Positions 15,950 through 24,363 of a DNA stretch of 64,000 nucleotides are shown one piece after another. This DNA comes from Bilifractor sp002394235 (GTDB lineage: Bacteria > Bacillota > Clostridia > Lachnospirales > Lachnospiraceae): assembly GCF_052118845.1 (NCBI RefSeq), contig NZ_JBQKGJ010000003.1, positions 1 through 64,000 of the forward strand, in the 5' to 3' direction. The notes under the pieces were generated by a model that saw only the letters and a program-made list of their open reading frames with translations, made no database searches and was not told the origin of the DNA. The position numbers and the translations under genes are program-made. How positions within the stretch are numbered: position 1 is the first letter of the stretch; each line of letters opens with the position of its first letter.

Positions 15950-17026
15950 TTATTGCTCCTGTAATTTCGCAAGCTTTGCCGCCTGGTCGGCAGCAATGAG
16001 GCTGTCGATCAGCTCGTCGAGGTCTCCATCCATTATGCTGTCAATTTGATGCAGGGTGAGATGTATTCTGTGGTCTGTCACACGGCCCTGAGGAAAATTA
16101 TAGGTCCGGATTTTCTCGGAGCGGTCTCCGGTTCCGATCTGGCTTCTGCGCATCTCGGCTTCTTCATCGTGCCGTTTCTGCTGTTCGAGGAAGTACAGCT
16201 TGGCTCGGAGCAGAGCCCATGCCTTGGCCTTGTTCTGAAGCTGGCTTTTCTCTGTCTGTGAATAAATGACGATTCCGGTAGGCAAATGGGTGAGACGCAC
16301 GGCGGAGTCTGTCGTGTTGACACACTGTCCGCCATTCCCGGACGCGCGCATGACATCGATACGGACATCCTTGTCCGGAATATCTATGCTGATGTCATCG
16401 GTGACCTCGGGCATGACCGCAACCGTGCAGGTCGATGTATGAATTCTTCCTCCGGATTCGGTTGCCGGAACCCGCTGCACCCGGTGTACACCGCTCTCGT
16501 ATTTCAGGCGGGAATAGGCGCCGCGGCCGATGATCTTGAAGGTGCACTCCTTGCATCCGCCAAGACCGGTCTCTTCCAGATTGACCAGATCAGTCTTCCA
16601 TCCCCTGCTGTCTGCGTACTTCATGTACATGCGGTAAATTTCTGATGCGAAAAGAGCGGCTTCCTCACCGCCCGCTCCGGCGCGGATCTCAAAGATAACA
16701 TTTTTCTCGTCGTTCGGATCCTTCGGCAGGAGCAGAAGCTTCAGCTGCTGTTCGAGATCTGATTTCTGACTGCGAGCGCTTTGTAGTTCTTCCTTGAGCA
16801 TCTCGCGCATTTCCGGATCGTTTTCAGATTCCAGGAGCTCAAGGCTTTCGGAGATGGCGGCCTCATTTTTCTTGTAAGCCGCATAGGTATCCGCGACCGG
16901 CTGCAGTTCTGCCTGCTCTCGCATCAGGCTTTGCAGACTTGCCGGATCGCCGGCAGTATCCGGGTCGCTGAGCCGGTTCAAAACCTCTTCCAGCCGGAGC
17001 TGCACATCTTCCAGCTTCTCAAACAT
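15950..17026 (-). CDS. prfA: Peptide chain release factor 1
   Basis: The 358-residue class I release factor reads UAA and UAG. The peptidyl-hydrolysis motif GGQ is in RASGNGGQCVNTTDSAVR, preceded by GAGGEEAALFA and followed by KSQLQNKAKAW, all RF1 landmarks. The glutamine of GGQ is the target of PrmC, encoded 16 bp upstream, so the pair is co-transcribed. The frame is open a further 79 codons upstream, but AAAGGTGG five bases before ATG 17026 and the family N terminus (MFEKLEDVQLRLEEV) set the start. Confidence 0.97.
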   Translation of the reverse strand: MFEKLEDVQLRLEEVLNRLSDPDTAGDPASLQSLMREQAELQPVADTYAAYKKNEAAISESLELLESENDPEMREMLKEELQSARSQKSDLEQQLKLLLLPKDPNDEKNVIFEIRAGAGGEEAALFASEIYRMYMKYADSRGWKTDLVNLEETGLGGCKECTFKIIGRGAYSRLKYESGVHRVQRVPATESGGRIHTSTCTVAVMPEVTDDISIDIPDKDVRIDVMRASGNGGQCVNTTDSAVRLTHLPTGIVIYSQTEKSQLQNKAKAWALLRAKLYFLEQQKRHDEEAEMRRSQIGTGDRSEKIRTYNFPQGRVTDHRIHLTLHQIDSIMDGDLDELIDSLIAADQAAKLAKLQEQ

Positions 17027-17042
17027 AGCTTCCACCTTTCTG

Positions 17043-17912
17043 TCAGCGGAGGTAACAGCCGGAGGCGACACGATCGTTTCCTCCGAGATCTTTCGTGATG
17101 CAGACGTCATGATATCCGAGGCGCTGCAGAATCCTCCGCATATCCTTTCCCTGATTATATCCGATTTCCAGAAAAAGATATCCTTTCTGTCCCTTTCGGA
17201 AATGCTTCCGGGCCTCCTCTGCGATTTTTTCTTCGAAATAGAGCCCGTCTTCATGTCCGTCAAGGGCCTGATATGGCTCGTGGTCCCGCACTTCGGGATC
17301 CAGTCCGTCGATGACCCCGGTTGGAATATAAGGCGGGTTGGAGAGAATTACGTCATATTCCTCTCCGGCGGGAAGTGCCTCAAAAAGATCTCCGCAATAA
17401 AAAACAGCGCGGTCTTCCTGCACGCCCAGAGCTCTTCTGTTTTTTCGAGCGATATCGAGCGCTTCGGGCGAAAGATCGGTGCCACTTCCCGTTATCCCGG
17501 GACAGCTTTTCAGAAGGGACAGCAGGATGCATCCGCTGCCGGTGCACATGTCCAGAATATGCCAGCCACTCTCCAGAATCTTCTCTGCCTCTTCTACCAG
17601 AGTCTCGGTATCCTGTCTCGGGATCAGAACAGCCGGGCTGACGGAAAAACAATTGCCATAGAACCAGGCCTGACCGGTCAGGTACTGGAGCGGAATGCGG
17701 CGGCTGCGCTCCGTCAGAAGCCGGGAGTATTCCGCCGCAGCATCCGCGGGCATAGGCTCCTCGGCGTGCAGCAGGTACCAGCTGCGCGTAATGCCGGTTA
17801 CATGCTCCATCAGAAGCCATACATCGGTTTTGGCGTCGGCAATTCCGGAAGCGGACAGCAGACGAATCCCGTAGTGATACCAATCATGGAAAGATTGTAA
17901 ACGATCGGTCAT
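17043..17912 (-). CDS. prmC: Release factor glutamine N5-methyltransferase
   Basis: The 289-residue SAM-dependent enzyme methylates the Gln of the GGQ motif in release factors. The N-terminal helical domain is followed by PRQDTETLVEEA, the SAM loop DMCTGSGCILLSLL and the catalytic NPPY in VILSNPPYIPTG. It lies directly upstream of its substrate gene prfA. The start at ATG 17912 has GAGGG eight bases upstream. A promoter lies at 17982-18010. Confidence 0.96.
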   Translation of the reverse strand: MTDRLQSFHDWYHYGIRLLSASGIADAKTDVWLLMEHVTGITRSWYLLHAEEPMPADAAAEYSRLLTERSRRIPLQYLTGQAWFYGNCFSVSPAVLIPRQDTETLVEEAEKILESGWHILDMCTGSGCILLSLLKSCPGITGSGTDLSPEALDIARKNRRALGVQEDRAVFYCGDLFEALPAGEEYDVILSNPPYIPTGVIDGLDPEVRDHEPYQALDGHEDGLYFEEKIAEEARKHFRKGQKGYLFLEIGYNQGKDMRRILQRLGYHDVCITKDLGGNDRVASGCYLR

Positions 17913-17981
17913 TATAGATTCCCTCGCGTATATCCGCATTCTTGCAATCCGGATATTTAGTGGTCATTTTTATACAGCAGA

Positions 17982-18010
17982 ATTATACGATAACATGACG
18001 ATGGGTGCAA
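17982..18010 (-). promoter_or_regulatory. Promoter of prmC-prfA
   Basis: TTGCAC (18005-18010), a 17-base spacer and a perfect TATAAT (17982-17987) on the minus strand, about 65 bp before prmC. Confidence 0.7.
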
Positions 18011-18074
18011 GAGAACTGTCTGAGACGAACCCTGCAGTTCGGCACGGACGATCTTCCGCTCGATATGTGAAAAA

Positions 18075-18102
18075 ACGAGCCGGAACGAATGTTCCGACTC
18101 GT
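18075..18102 (-). terminator. Terminator of rpmE
   Basis: On the minus strand a 12-bp imperfect stem (ACGAGTCGGAAC with GTTCCGGCTCGT) with a four-base loop is followed by TTTTTC. It is about 35 bp after the rpmE stop. Confidence 0.85.
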
Positions 18103-18135
18103 TTCTGTTTTCTGATAAGTGCCGCAAATTCTACG

Positions 18136-18336
18136 TTACTTAAGACCGTATTTCTTGTTGAATGCATCAATACGACCACGAGCCTTTGCTGCCTTCTGCT
18201 GTCCGGTGTAGAACGGATGGCATTTGGAGCAGATCTCGACGTGGATCTCCTTCTTTGTAGAACCTACCTTGAAGGTGTTCCCGCAGTTGCAGGTAACGGT
18301 AGCTTCATAATACTCTGGATGAATGCCCTGTTTCAT
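18136..18336 (-). CDS. rpmE: 50S ribosomal protein L31, zinc-binding type
   Basis: The 66-residue protein starts MKQGIHPEYYEATVTC. Cysteines at CNCG and EICSKCHPF form the zinc ribbon of the C+ type L31. Zinc-containing L31 is swapped for a zinc-free paralogue during zinc limitation in many Firmicutes; no paralogue is in this window. AGAGGTG lies five bases before the ATG. It is a single-gene unit with its own promoter and terminator. Confidence 0.97.
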   Translation of the reverse strand: MKQGIHPEYYEATVTCNCGNTFKVGSTKKEIHVEICSKCHPFYTGQQKAAKARGRIDAFNKKYGLK

Positions 18337-18418
18337 GTTTTCACCTCTTCCAATTCATATCTGGTAAATTTATTGGTATGCTGTGTCTCAACTTTCGTAT
18401 CAGATTAACAGCCTTATC

Positions 18419-18447
18419 ATCATACCACGGGAATATCTGTTTTGCAA
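18419..18447 (-). promoter_or_regulatory. Promoter of rpmE
   Basis: TTGCAA (18442-18447), a 17-base spacer and TATGAT (18419-18424) on the minus strand, with a leader of about 75 nt. Confidence 0.65.
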
Positions 18448-18550
18448 CTGATTTTTGACATGTGTTCTGCATTTTTGACCCATTTTTGACATCTATTCTG
18501 CAACTGGTTTTTGACGTGTATTCTGATACCCACGTATTCTGATACGGTTC
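18446..18550. repeat. Degenerate AT-rich repeats between rpmE and rho
   Basis: The unit GCAACTGRTTTTTGAC plus RTGTRTTCT occurs at 18446-18470 and 18501-18525, with two partial TTTTTGACC-like copies between and a GTATTCTGATAC doublet after. The stretch 18337-18654 has no gene; apart from these repeats and the rpmE promoter I see a hairpin (TCCATCACA with TGTGACGGA) near 18607-18630, without a U tract, past the rho stop. Confidence 0.6.
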
Positions 18551-18654
18551 ACGATCATCAAAGCGGCTGTTGAAAAAACGGTTGAAAAACTGTTTAGGTC
18601 CCACTGTCCATCACACGGTCTGTGACGGATGCAGTCCGCTGCCATCAGACGAGA

Positions 18655-20502
18655 TCAGACAATTCGCTGTTTTTTCAGCATCTGAACAAGTTCCCGGTTG
18701 TTTCTCGTATGGGTGAACATGTTCAGTACATTTTCGCCTGCTTCTTCGGCGCGAAGACCGTTCAGCGCACGGCGCATGTTGTTTACCGCCTCGAGTTCAT
18801 CCGAATCCAGAAGCAGGTCCTCTCTTCTGGTTCCGGACCTTGCGAGATCGATGGCCGGGAAGACACGTCGCTCCTGCAGCTTCCGGTCAAGGATCAGCTC
18901 CATGTTGCCGGTGCCCTTGAACTCCTCATATACAACGTCATCCATTTTGCTTCCGGTGTCTACGAGTGCAGTCGCGAGAATGGTGAGGCTTCCGCCCTCA
19001 CGCATGTTCCGGGCGGCACCGAAGAACCGTTTCGGCATGTGAAGGGCTGCGGGATCAAGACCTCCGGAGAGGGTTCTTCCGCTCGGCGGAACGACCTGAT
19101 TGTACGCTCTCGCAAGACGGGTGATGCTGTCGATAAAGATGATGACATCCTGTCTGTTCTCAACCAGGCGTTTGGCACGTTCGATTACCATTTCCGAGAC
19201 TCTCTTGTGATGCTCCGGAAGCTCGTCGAAGGTGGAATAGATAACTTCGACGTTCTTTCCACGGACAGTTTCCCTGATATCAGTAACTTCCTCCGGACGT
19301 TCGTCGATCAGGAGAATGATGACATGCATCTCTGGATTATTGCGGAGGATCGATTTTGCAGCTTCCTTCAACAGTGTCGTTTTTCCGGCCTTTGGCGGAG
19401 AGACGATCATTCCTCGCTGTCCTTTGCCAATGGGGCTGACCAGGTCTACAATCCGCATCGCAACCGGTCCGCCCGGCCGCTCCAGATGAATGCGTTTATT
19501 TGGAAAAATGGGCGTCATATCTTCAAAATTCATCCGGCGCGCATTGACATAGGGGTCAAGACCGTTCACGCTTTTAACAAACAGAAGGGCGGAAAATTTC
19601 TCGTTCTGTGATTTTATTCTTGTGTTGCCGGAGAGAACATCTCCGGTTTTTAAGTGGAATTTCCGGATCTGAGAAGGAGAAACGTAAACATCGTCATCTC
19701 CCGGAAGGAAATTTTCCGAGCGGATAAAGCCGTATCCGTCAGACATGACTTCCAGTATGCCATGGGCTTCTGACCCGCTGTCGAGCTGCCCGAGTTCCTG
19801 ACGCATCTGTTCGTTTTCGTTTTCGTCAAAAGCGTCATTCTGACGTTCGTCACTATTTTGAGATTCGTATCCGCTCTGGCGGTCGCTGCTGTTCGGGCGT
19901 TCATATCCGCTCTGGCGGTCGCTGTTGTTCGGGCGTTCATATCCGTTCTGGCGGTCACTGCTGTTCGGGCGCTCATATCCGCTCTGGCGGTCACTGCTGT
20001 TCGGGCGCTCATATCCGCTCTGATGCTCGCTGTTGTTCTGACGCTCGCGGGATTCGCTATGCCGGAAATCTCTCCGGCCGCCATAATCGTTTTCGCTTCC
20101 GCGGGAGGAGCTTCTCCGGCTGCCGTTCTCGTTTCTGGAATGACCGGTTTTTACTGTCTCCGTTTTCTGAGACTCTGGTTTTGAGAATTCTGGCTTCGAG
20201 GAATCTATTCTCGAGGAATCTGTTCTCTGAGAGCCTGCTCTTAAGGAACCTGCTCTCGAAGAAGATGTTCTCGAAGAATCTTTTCGAGTGTAGCCTGATC
20301 TTACGTGATCTGTTTCTGAGGCTTCTGCCCCGGAAGATTCTGTCCCCGGGACTTCTGCTTTTGCAGATTCCTTTGCGTCTTCCTCGAGCATGCGGTTAAT
20401 CAGCTGTTCCTTCCGCATCGCCGTTGTTCCTTTGAGCTTTCTGGATTTCGCGATTTCCCGAAGCTCTTTTAATTGTAATGATTCGTACTGTTCTCTGGTC
20501 AT
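18655..20502 (-). CDS. rho: Transcription termination factor Rho with a long disordered insert
   Basis: Rho is a hexameric RNA helicase that ends transcription at untranslated RNA. The 615 residues contain the N-terminal Rho_N helices (LQLKELREIAKSRKLKG), an insert of about residues 50-230 rich in Ser, Arg, Asn, Gln and Gly, the cold-shock RNA-binding domain (GILEVMSDGYGFIRSENFLP), and the ATPase core with Walker A PPKAGKTTLLK, the Q-loop region and LILDRKLQERRVFPAID. Typical Rho is about 420 residues. The insert carries five to six 12-residue repeats of ERPNSSDRQSGY type. Clostridial Rho inserts of this kind are known; the C. botulinum one behaves as a prion-like domain. GAGAGG precedes ATG 20502. 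Confidence 0.95.
   Translation of the reverse strand: MTREQYESLQLKELREIAKSRKLKGTTAMRKEQLINRMLEEDAKESAKAEVPGTESSGAEASETDHVRSGYTRKDSSRTSSSRAGSLRAGSQRTDSSRIDSSKPEFSKPESQKTETVKTGHSRNENGSRRSSSRGSENDYGGRRDFRHSESRERQNNSEHQSGYERPNSSDRQSGYERPNSSDRQNGYERPNNSDRQSGYERPNSSDRQSGYESQNSDERQNDAFDENENEQMRQELGQLDSGSEAHGILEVMSDGYGFIRSENFLPGDDDVYVSPSQIRKFHLKTGDVLSGNTRIKSQNEKFSALLFVKSVNGLDPYVNARRMNFEDMTPIFPNKRIHLERPGGPVAMRIVDLVSPIGKGQRGMIVSPPKAGKTTLLKEAAKSILRNNPEMHVIILLIDERPEEVTDIRETVRGKNVEVIYSTFDELPEHHKRVSEMVIERAKRLVENRQDVIIFIDSITRLARAYNQVVPPSGRTLSGGLDPAALHMPKRFFGAARNMREGGSLTILATALVDTGSKMDDVVYEEFKGTGNMELILDRKLQERRVFPAIDLARSGTRREDLLLDSDELEAVNNMRRALNGLRAEEAGENVLNMFTHTRNNRELVQMLKKQRIV
19855..20040 (-). repeat. 36-bp coding tandem repeat inside rho
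   Basis: Five to six in-frame copies of a 36-bp unit encode the 12-residue motif ERPNSSDRQSGY with small changes (SSD/NSD, QSG/QNG). Bases between copies are very similar, pointing to recent expansion. Confidence 0.85.
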
Positions 20503-20523
20503 ATCGTCCTCTCTTTTAAAACA

Positions 20524-20602
20524 CTCCGGGAATGTAATCCGGAATTGCTGGTGCGCTGTTATAACGCTCCGGGGATTTAACCCGGAATAATTGATGCGCT
20601 GT
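20524..20602 (-). promoter_or_regulatory. Two 36-bp hairpin repeats in the rho leader
   Basis: Copies at 20524-20559 and 20567-20602 each hold a short hairpin (TCCGG/CCGGA and CCGGG/CCCGG) followed by a GCGCTGT tail. They lie just before rho on its transcribed side. Rho genes are often autoregulated through their leader, so this is a candidate site, unproven. The rest of 20503-20752 shows no gene. Confidence 0.45.
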
Positions 20603-20752
20603 GCATACAGGGTACGGCCGTTTCCCTGATAAGATGCGATCTGGCGTGCCGCTCAGAAATATGCCGCGTAATCCGTTTTTTGAAGAATAAAATCAGGTCA
20701 CATGGATTTATATAATCTCAAATGGGAAAAAAGATGAACGGATGTGAATGCT

Positions 20753-20831
20753 GCGGCTAACAGGACTCGAACCTGCATGGTTTCCCAACGGGACCTAAAC
20801 CCGCCGCGTCTGCCAATTCCGCCATAGCCGC
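20753..20831 (-). tRNA. tRNA-Leu(TAG)
   Basis: Acceptor arms GCGGCTA/TAGCCGC, a long variable arm (TGGGAAACCA), T-loop GGTTCGAGTCC and anticodon loop TTTAGGT (anticodon TAG). CCA is not encoded. It is separated from the other six tRNAs by a terminator. Confidence 0.95.
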
Positions 20832-20885
20832 ATGGTGTACAGCTTTTCATATCCGTCTGATGTAGAAACTGAATGATATAGAAAA

Positions 20886-20908
20886 AGAGATGACAGAACG
20901 TCATCTCT
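20886..20908 (-). terminator. Terminator inside the tRNA cluster
   Basis: On the minus strand AGAGATGAC-gttct-GTCATCTCT is followed by TTTTTC, a perfect nine-bp stem with U tract, between tRNA-Lys and tRNA-Leu. It should end the six-tRNA transcript, or reduce expression of tRNA-Leu. Confidence 0.85.
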
Positions 20909-20925
20909 TCTGGTCATCACAAAAT

Positions 20926-20997
20926 GAAGCATCGGGGACTCGAACCCCGGACAACTTGATTAAAAGTCAAGTGCTCTACCACCTGAGCTAATGCTCC
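20926..20997 (-). tRNA. tRNA-Lys(TTT)
   Basis: Acceptor GGAGCAT/ATGCTTC, T-loop GGTTCGAGTCC, anticodon loop CTTTTAA (anticodon TTT). CCA is not encoded. Confidence 0.95.
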
Positions 20998-21005
20998 GAA
21001 TGATC

Positions 21006-21076
21006 TGGGCCAGCCGGATTCGAACCGGCGGATGCAGCAGTCAAAGTGCTGTGCCTTACCGCTTGGCGATAGCCCA
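21006..21076 (-). tRNA. tRNA-Gln(TTG)
   Basis: Acceptor TGGGCTA/TGGCCCA, T-loop GGTTCGAATCC, anticodon loop CTTTGAC (anticodon TTG). CCA is not encoded. Confidence 0.95.
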
Positions 21077-21097
21077 TTATGTCGCCATCACGGCAGG

Positions 21098-21170
21098 GTG
21101 GATAGAGGGATTCGAACCCACGATCTCCAGAGCCACAATCTGGCGCGTTAACCAACTACGCTATATCCAC
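21098..21170 (-). tRNA. tRNA-His(GTG)
   Basis: Acceptor GTGGATA/TATCCAC, anticodon loop TTGTGGC (anticodon GTG). The extra 5' G (minus strand, from 21171) and discriminator C typical of tRNA-His are both encoded. CCA is not. Confidence 0.95.
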
Positions 21171-21237
21171 CATAGTAATTAAATTGAAACCGGAACCTGC
21201 GGTGCTGAATGATCCAGCGCTATATCTGGCTCCGAGC

Positions 21238-21310
<73 letters not shown>

Positions 21311-21337
21311 GTATGTATTCTGATTGAGAATACAAGA

Positions 21338-21407
21338 GCAGGTGATGGGAATCGAACCCACGTATCCAGCTTGGAAGGCTGGTGTTCTACCATTGAACTA
21401 CACCTGC
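21338..21407 (-). tRNA. tRNA-Gly(TCC)
   Basis: Acceptor GCAGGTG/CACCTGC, T-loop GGTTCGATTCC, anticodon loop CTTCCAA (anticodon TCC). CCA is not encoded. A paralogue with anticodon CCC lies at 30165-30234. Confidence 0.95.
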
Positions 21408-21412
21408 GCAGT

Positions 21413-21486
21413 CGGGGTGACAAGATTCGAACTTGCGGCCTCCTGGTCCCAAACCAGGCGCTCTAGCCAAACTGAGCCACACCCCG
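21413..21486 (-). tRNA. tRNA-Pro(TGG)
   Basis: Acceptor CGGGGTG/CACCCCG, T-loop AGTTCGAATCT, anticodon loop TTTGGGA (anticodon TGG). It is first in the cluster transcript. CCA is not encoded. Confidence 0.95.
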
Positions 21487-21549
21487 AGAGACACAGGACG
21501 TACAGATCCCACAGATCCGAACTATCCGAACTCGCTCAACGCAAAAACT

Positions 21550-21578
21550 AGTATATTATAAGATTTTGCGGTTGTCAA
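21550..21578 (-). promoter_or_regulatory. Promoter of the tRNA cluster
   Basis: TTGACA (21573-21578), exactly 17 bases, then TATACT (21550-21555) on the minus strand. It is followed by about 60 bp to tRNA-Pro. This is a strong, stable-RNA-like promoter. Confidence 0.8.
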
Positions 21579-21652
21579 CAAAAATATTAATTAAATGTGT
21601 CGGAATTTTAAGGCAAATTCAGGTAAATTCCGAGAAAATTCCCTGCGGTAAG

Positions 21653-22138
21653 TTAATCCTCCAGCTCTTTTATGGCAAAGTGAATATCATGGTGTCTGTC
21701 TATCTCAATTACACCGAAGGTAGGTTTTCTGCCGATCTGTCTGGGATAACTGAGGGATCCGGGGTTCATCAGCGTCAGTCCGCGGCTTGTCTCAAGATAG
21801 GGCTTATGCGTATGCCCGAAGAGACAGACATCAACATTCCTGCTTTCGGCTTCCTCGCGGATCGCCGAGGGGCTTAGGGAGACTCCGTACCGGTGGCCGT
21901 GACATACCCAGAATCTGTAATCGTCGATTGTCACATTGAGATCCGCCGGCAGGCTGCTGTCCCAGTCATTATTGCCGGAAACCATATATGTCGGGCAGTC
22001 CGCGTATTCCTGAATCGTGTGTTCCTGTCCTTCAATATCGCCACAGTGGAAGACAGCGTCATAAGGTCCGGTTGTGTTCAATATTGCCTGCAGACGATCT
22101 ATATTCCCATGTGTATCACTGATTACAAGTACTTTCAT
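21653..22138 (-). CDS. YfcE/MJ0936-family metallophosphoesterase
   Basis: The 161-residue phosphodiesterase has the full calcineurin-like metal set: ISDTHGN, FHCGDIEG, SGNNDW, VCHGHRYG and FGHTHKPY. Members hydrolyse small phosphodiesters in vitro; the cellular substrate is unknown. GGAGGGG lies six bases before the ATG. It is downstream of rdgB (73 bp), the common clostridial pairing, and the operon probably ends here. Confidence 0.92.
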   Translation of the reverse strand: MKVLVISDTHGNIDRLQAILNTTGPYDAVFHCGDIEGQEHTIQEYADCPTYMVSGNNDWDSSLPADLNVTIDDYRFWVCHGHRYGVSLSPSAIREEAESRNVDVCLFGHTHKPYLETSRGLTLMNPGSLSYPRQIGRKPTFGVIEIDRHHDIHFAIKELED

Positions 22139-22211
22139 TCTGTGCCCCTCCGTATTTCTGATCTAGGGTTTGCCGCACTTCCGACCGGGTGGTCCGGTTC
22201 AGATTGGATGG

Positions 22212-22823
22212 TCAGTCCAGCTCATTTCTGAGAAGACGTTCCATTTCACGAAGAGCTTTTCCTCTATGGCTGATTTTGTTCTTTTCTTCCGGGGGAAGCT
22301 CCGCTGTGCTGCAGCTCATGTCGGGAAGCATGAAAATAGGATCATATCCGAAGCCGTTGGTTCCACGTTCCTCATAGCCGATTTTTCCTTCGATGACCCC
22401 CCGGGTCGACAGAGTCCTGCCGTCCGGGAGTACCGCTGCCATCGCACATACAAATCGGGCGGTTCTTTCCGGAACGGGAACGTCTTTCAGGTTTTCGATG
22501 ATTTTTGCGTTCTTGATTCGGTAAGAAGTGTCATGACCCATCCAGCGGGCGGAATAAACGCCGGGAAGCTTATCCATGGCGTCCACCTCAAGACCGGAAT
22601 CATCTGCCATCACAATAGCGCTGCGATATCTGTCCGGGAGAACCGCCGCAATGGCTCTGGCCTTGATGAGAGCATTTTCAGTGAAGGTTTTCCCGTTTTC
22701 CTCGATGTCGCAGGAGATTCCTGCATCGGCCATGGACAGAATGGTGACCGGCAAACTGCTCATGATCTCCCGGATTTCTGCCAGTTTGTCCTTATTGCCT
22801 GTTGCAAAAATGATTGTATGCAT
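22212..22823 (-). CDS. rdgB: XTP/dITP pyrophosphatase (RdgB/HAM1)
   Basis: This 203-residue house-cleaning enzyme hydrolyses ITP, dITP and XTP to monophosphates, keeping deaminated purines out of DNA and RNA. FATGNKDKLAEIREI at the N terminus, the DDSGLEVDAMDKLPGVYSAR block and GFGYDPIF near the end are family signatures. AAAGGA lies seven bases before the ATG. It sits between an rRNA methyltransferase gene (58 bp) and the phosphoesterase gene. Note the functional link with the deoxyinosine glycosylase at 7428-8042. Confidence 0.95.
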   Translation of the reverse strand: MHTIIFATGNKDKLAEIREIMSSLPVTILSMADAGISCDIEENGKTFTENALIKARAIAAVLPDRYRSAIVMADDSGLEVDAMDKLPGVYSARWMGHDTSYRIKNAKIIENLKDVPVPERTARFVCAMAAVLPDGRTLSTRGVIEGKIGYEERGTNGFGYDPIFMLPDMSCSTAELPPEEKNKISHRGKALREMERLLRNELD

Positions 22824-22881
22824 TCGTATTTCCTTTCGCTTCTCTTCTGTATCTGGAGATTCCCGCCTGCTGAGAACCGTA

Positions 22882-24048
22882 TCAGCCTTCTGATTCCGGG
22901 TGAGGCTTGCGGCGCGGAGGCTTCGGCCCCGGGTACTGGTAAAAATATGTCTTCATCATTCCGTTGTAAATCTTCCGATTCTTTGGTGCGGTTCTGCCGA
23001 TGTATCGCTCTGCGTCCGGATAGCCGCTGATGACGTACAGAGACCAGGTGTCCAGTTTCGCAAAGCGTTCCCCGAGGGTTCTGTAAAGCGCCGGAAGCGC
23101 GCTTTTCTCTTCCAGACGTTCGCCGTAAGGCGGATTCGTCACAATAAAACCGTATTTTCCCGGATGAGAAAGCTCGGAAACCGGACGCTGCTGAAAATGG
23201 ATCATGTGATCGACACCGGCCAGCTTTGCATTCTCACGCGCAAATCCGACTACCTCGCGGTCAATATCATAGCCTTGAATATCGGTCTGCACATCTGTGC
23301 GTACCCTGTCCTCCGCCTCTTCTCTCACATCTGACCAGCTTCTTTCCGGAATCAGATGTTTCCATTCCTCAGACAGAAAGGACCTGTGGATACCGGGAGC
23401 CATATCCGCGGCCATCATGGCAGCCTCTATGCAGAAAGTTCCGCTTCCGCAGAACGGATCCACGAGAATTCTGTCGGCCTTCCATGGCGTCAGCATCAGA
23501 AGGGCAGATGCGAGAGTTTCTGTGATCGGGGCTTTTGCGGTGAACTGGCGGTATCCTCTTTTGTGAAGAGAGGTACCGGTCGTGTCCAGTCCGACTGTGA
23601 CCACATCTTTCAGAAGGGAAACCCGAATCGGGTACGGCTCTCCGTCTTCCGGGAACCATTCGACCTTGTATTTCTCCTTCAGACGCTCCACGATCGCTTT
23701 CTTCATAATGGATTGTATGTCAGACGGGCTGAAGAGTTTGCTCTTAATGGAGTTTGCCTTGGCAACCCAGAATTTTCCATGCTGCGGGATATAGCGTTCC
23801 CACGGCAGTGACTTCGTGGCCTCGAAGAGCTCATCATAGGTTACGGCCTTGAACTGGCCCACTTTAAGAAGAACCCGTTCGGTTGTACGGAGAAACATGT
23901 TGGCATAGGCAACAGCTTCCGCGTCTCCTTCAAAGGTAACCTTTCCGTCTTCTACTTCCGTTATCTCATAACCGAGATCGATGATCTCCCGTTTCATCAC
24001 TGCTTCCAGCCCGAAATGACAGGGCGCGATCAGCTCATATCTCTCCAT
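22882..24048 (-). CDS. THUMP-domain class I RNA methyltransferase (RlmL-N/YpsC type)
   Basis: The 388-residue protein has an N-terminal THUMP RNA-binding domain (residues 1-155) and a Rossmann methyltransferase with SAM motif DPFCGSGTFCIEAA and catalytic NPPYGERL. It corresponds to the N-terminal half of E. coli RlmL, which makes m2G in 23S rRNA; Bacillus YpsC is the single-domain form. AGGAG precedes the ATG at six bases. The C terminus is a short basic tail. Confidence 0.9.
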   Translation of the reverse strand: MERYELIAPCHFGLEAVMKREIIDLGYEITEVEDGKVTFEGDAEAVAYANMFLRTTERVLLKVGQFKAVTYDELFEATKSLPWERYIPQHGKFWVAKANSIKSKLFSPSDIQSIMKKAIVERLKEKYKVEWFPEDGEPYPIRVSLLKDVVTVGLDTTGTSLHKRGYRQFTAKAPITETLASALLMLTPWKADRILVDPFCGSGTFCIEAAMMAADMAPGIHRSFLSEEWKHLIPERSWSDVREEAEDRVRTDVQTDIQGYDIDREVVGFARENAKLAGVDHMIHFQQRPVSELSHPGKYGFIVTNPPYGERLEEKSALPALYRTLGERFAKLDTWSLYVISGYPDAERYIGRTAPKNRKIYNGMMKTYFYQYPGPKPPRRKPHPESEG

Positions 24049-24170
24049 GTAATTCTCCTGTGTAATACTGCCGGATATGTTCTCCCCATACGAATGGATT
24101 TCACGGCAACTTCCGGGTGCGGATCCATAAGCTGTGTTATCTGACGATTTTTGCGTCTGGTAAGAGAAAC

Positions 24171-24195
24171 GCCCCGGTAGGGGAGCTACCGAGGC
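24171..24195 (-). terminator. Terminator of ddl-murF
   Basis: GCCCCGGTAG (24171-24180) and CTACCGAGGC (24186-24195) form a ten-bp stem, followed on the minus strand by GTTTCTCTT. It lies about 170 bp past the murF stop. Between them an AT-rich palindrome (AATTAATAA-gggg-TTATTAATT, 24216-24237) and an A8T6 run (from 24240) occur. The gap 24049-24363 has no gene. Confidence 0.65.
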
Positions 24196-24363
24196 ATTTC
24201 GAGGGGAGTATAAATAATTAATAAGGGGTTATTAATTGTAAAAAAAATTTTTTGAAGGGTAAATTCTTTTTACGTATAGAATTATATAACAGGCTTAATA
24301 AAAATGCAACAGAAATTTTCCAAATAGACGTATTATTCGTGCAATGAGGCAAATAGCTGTTGC

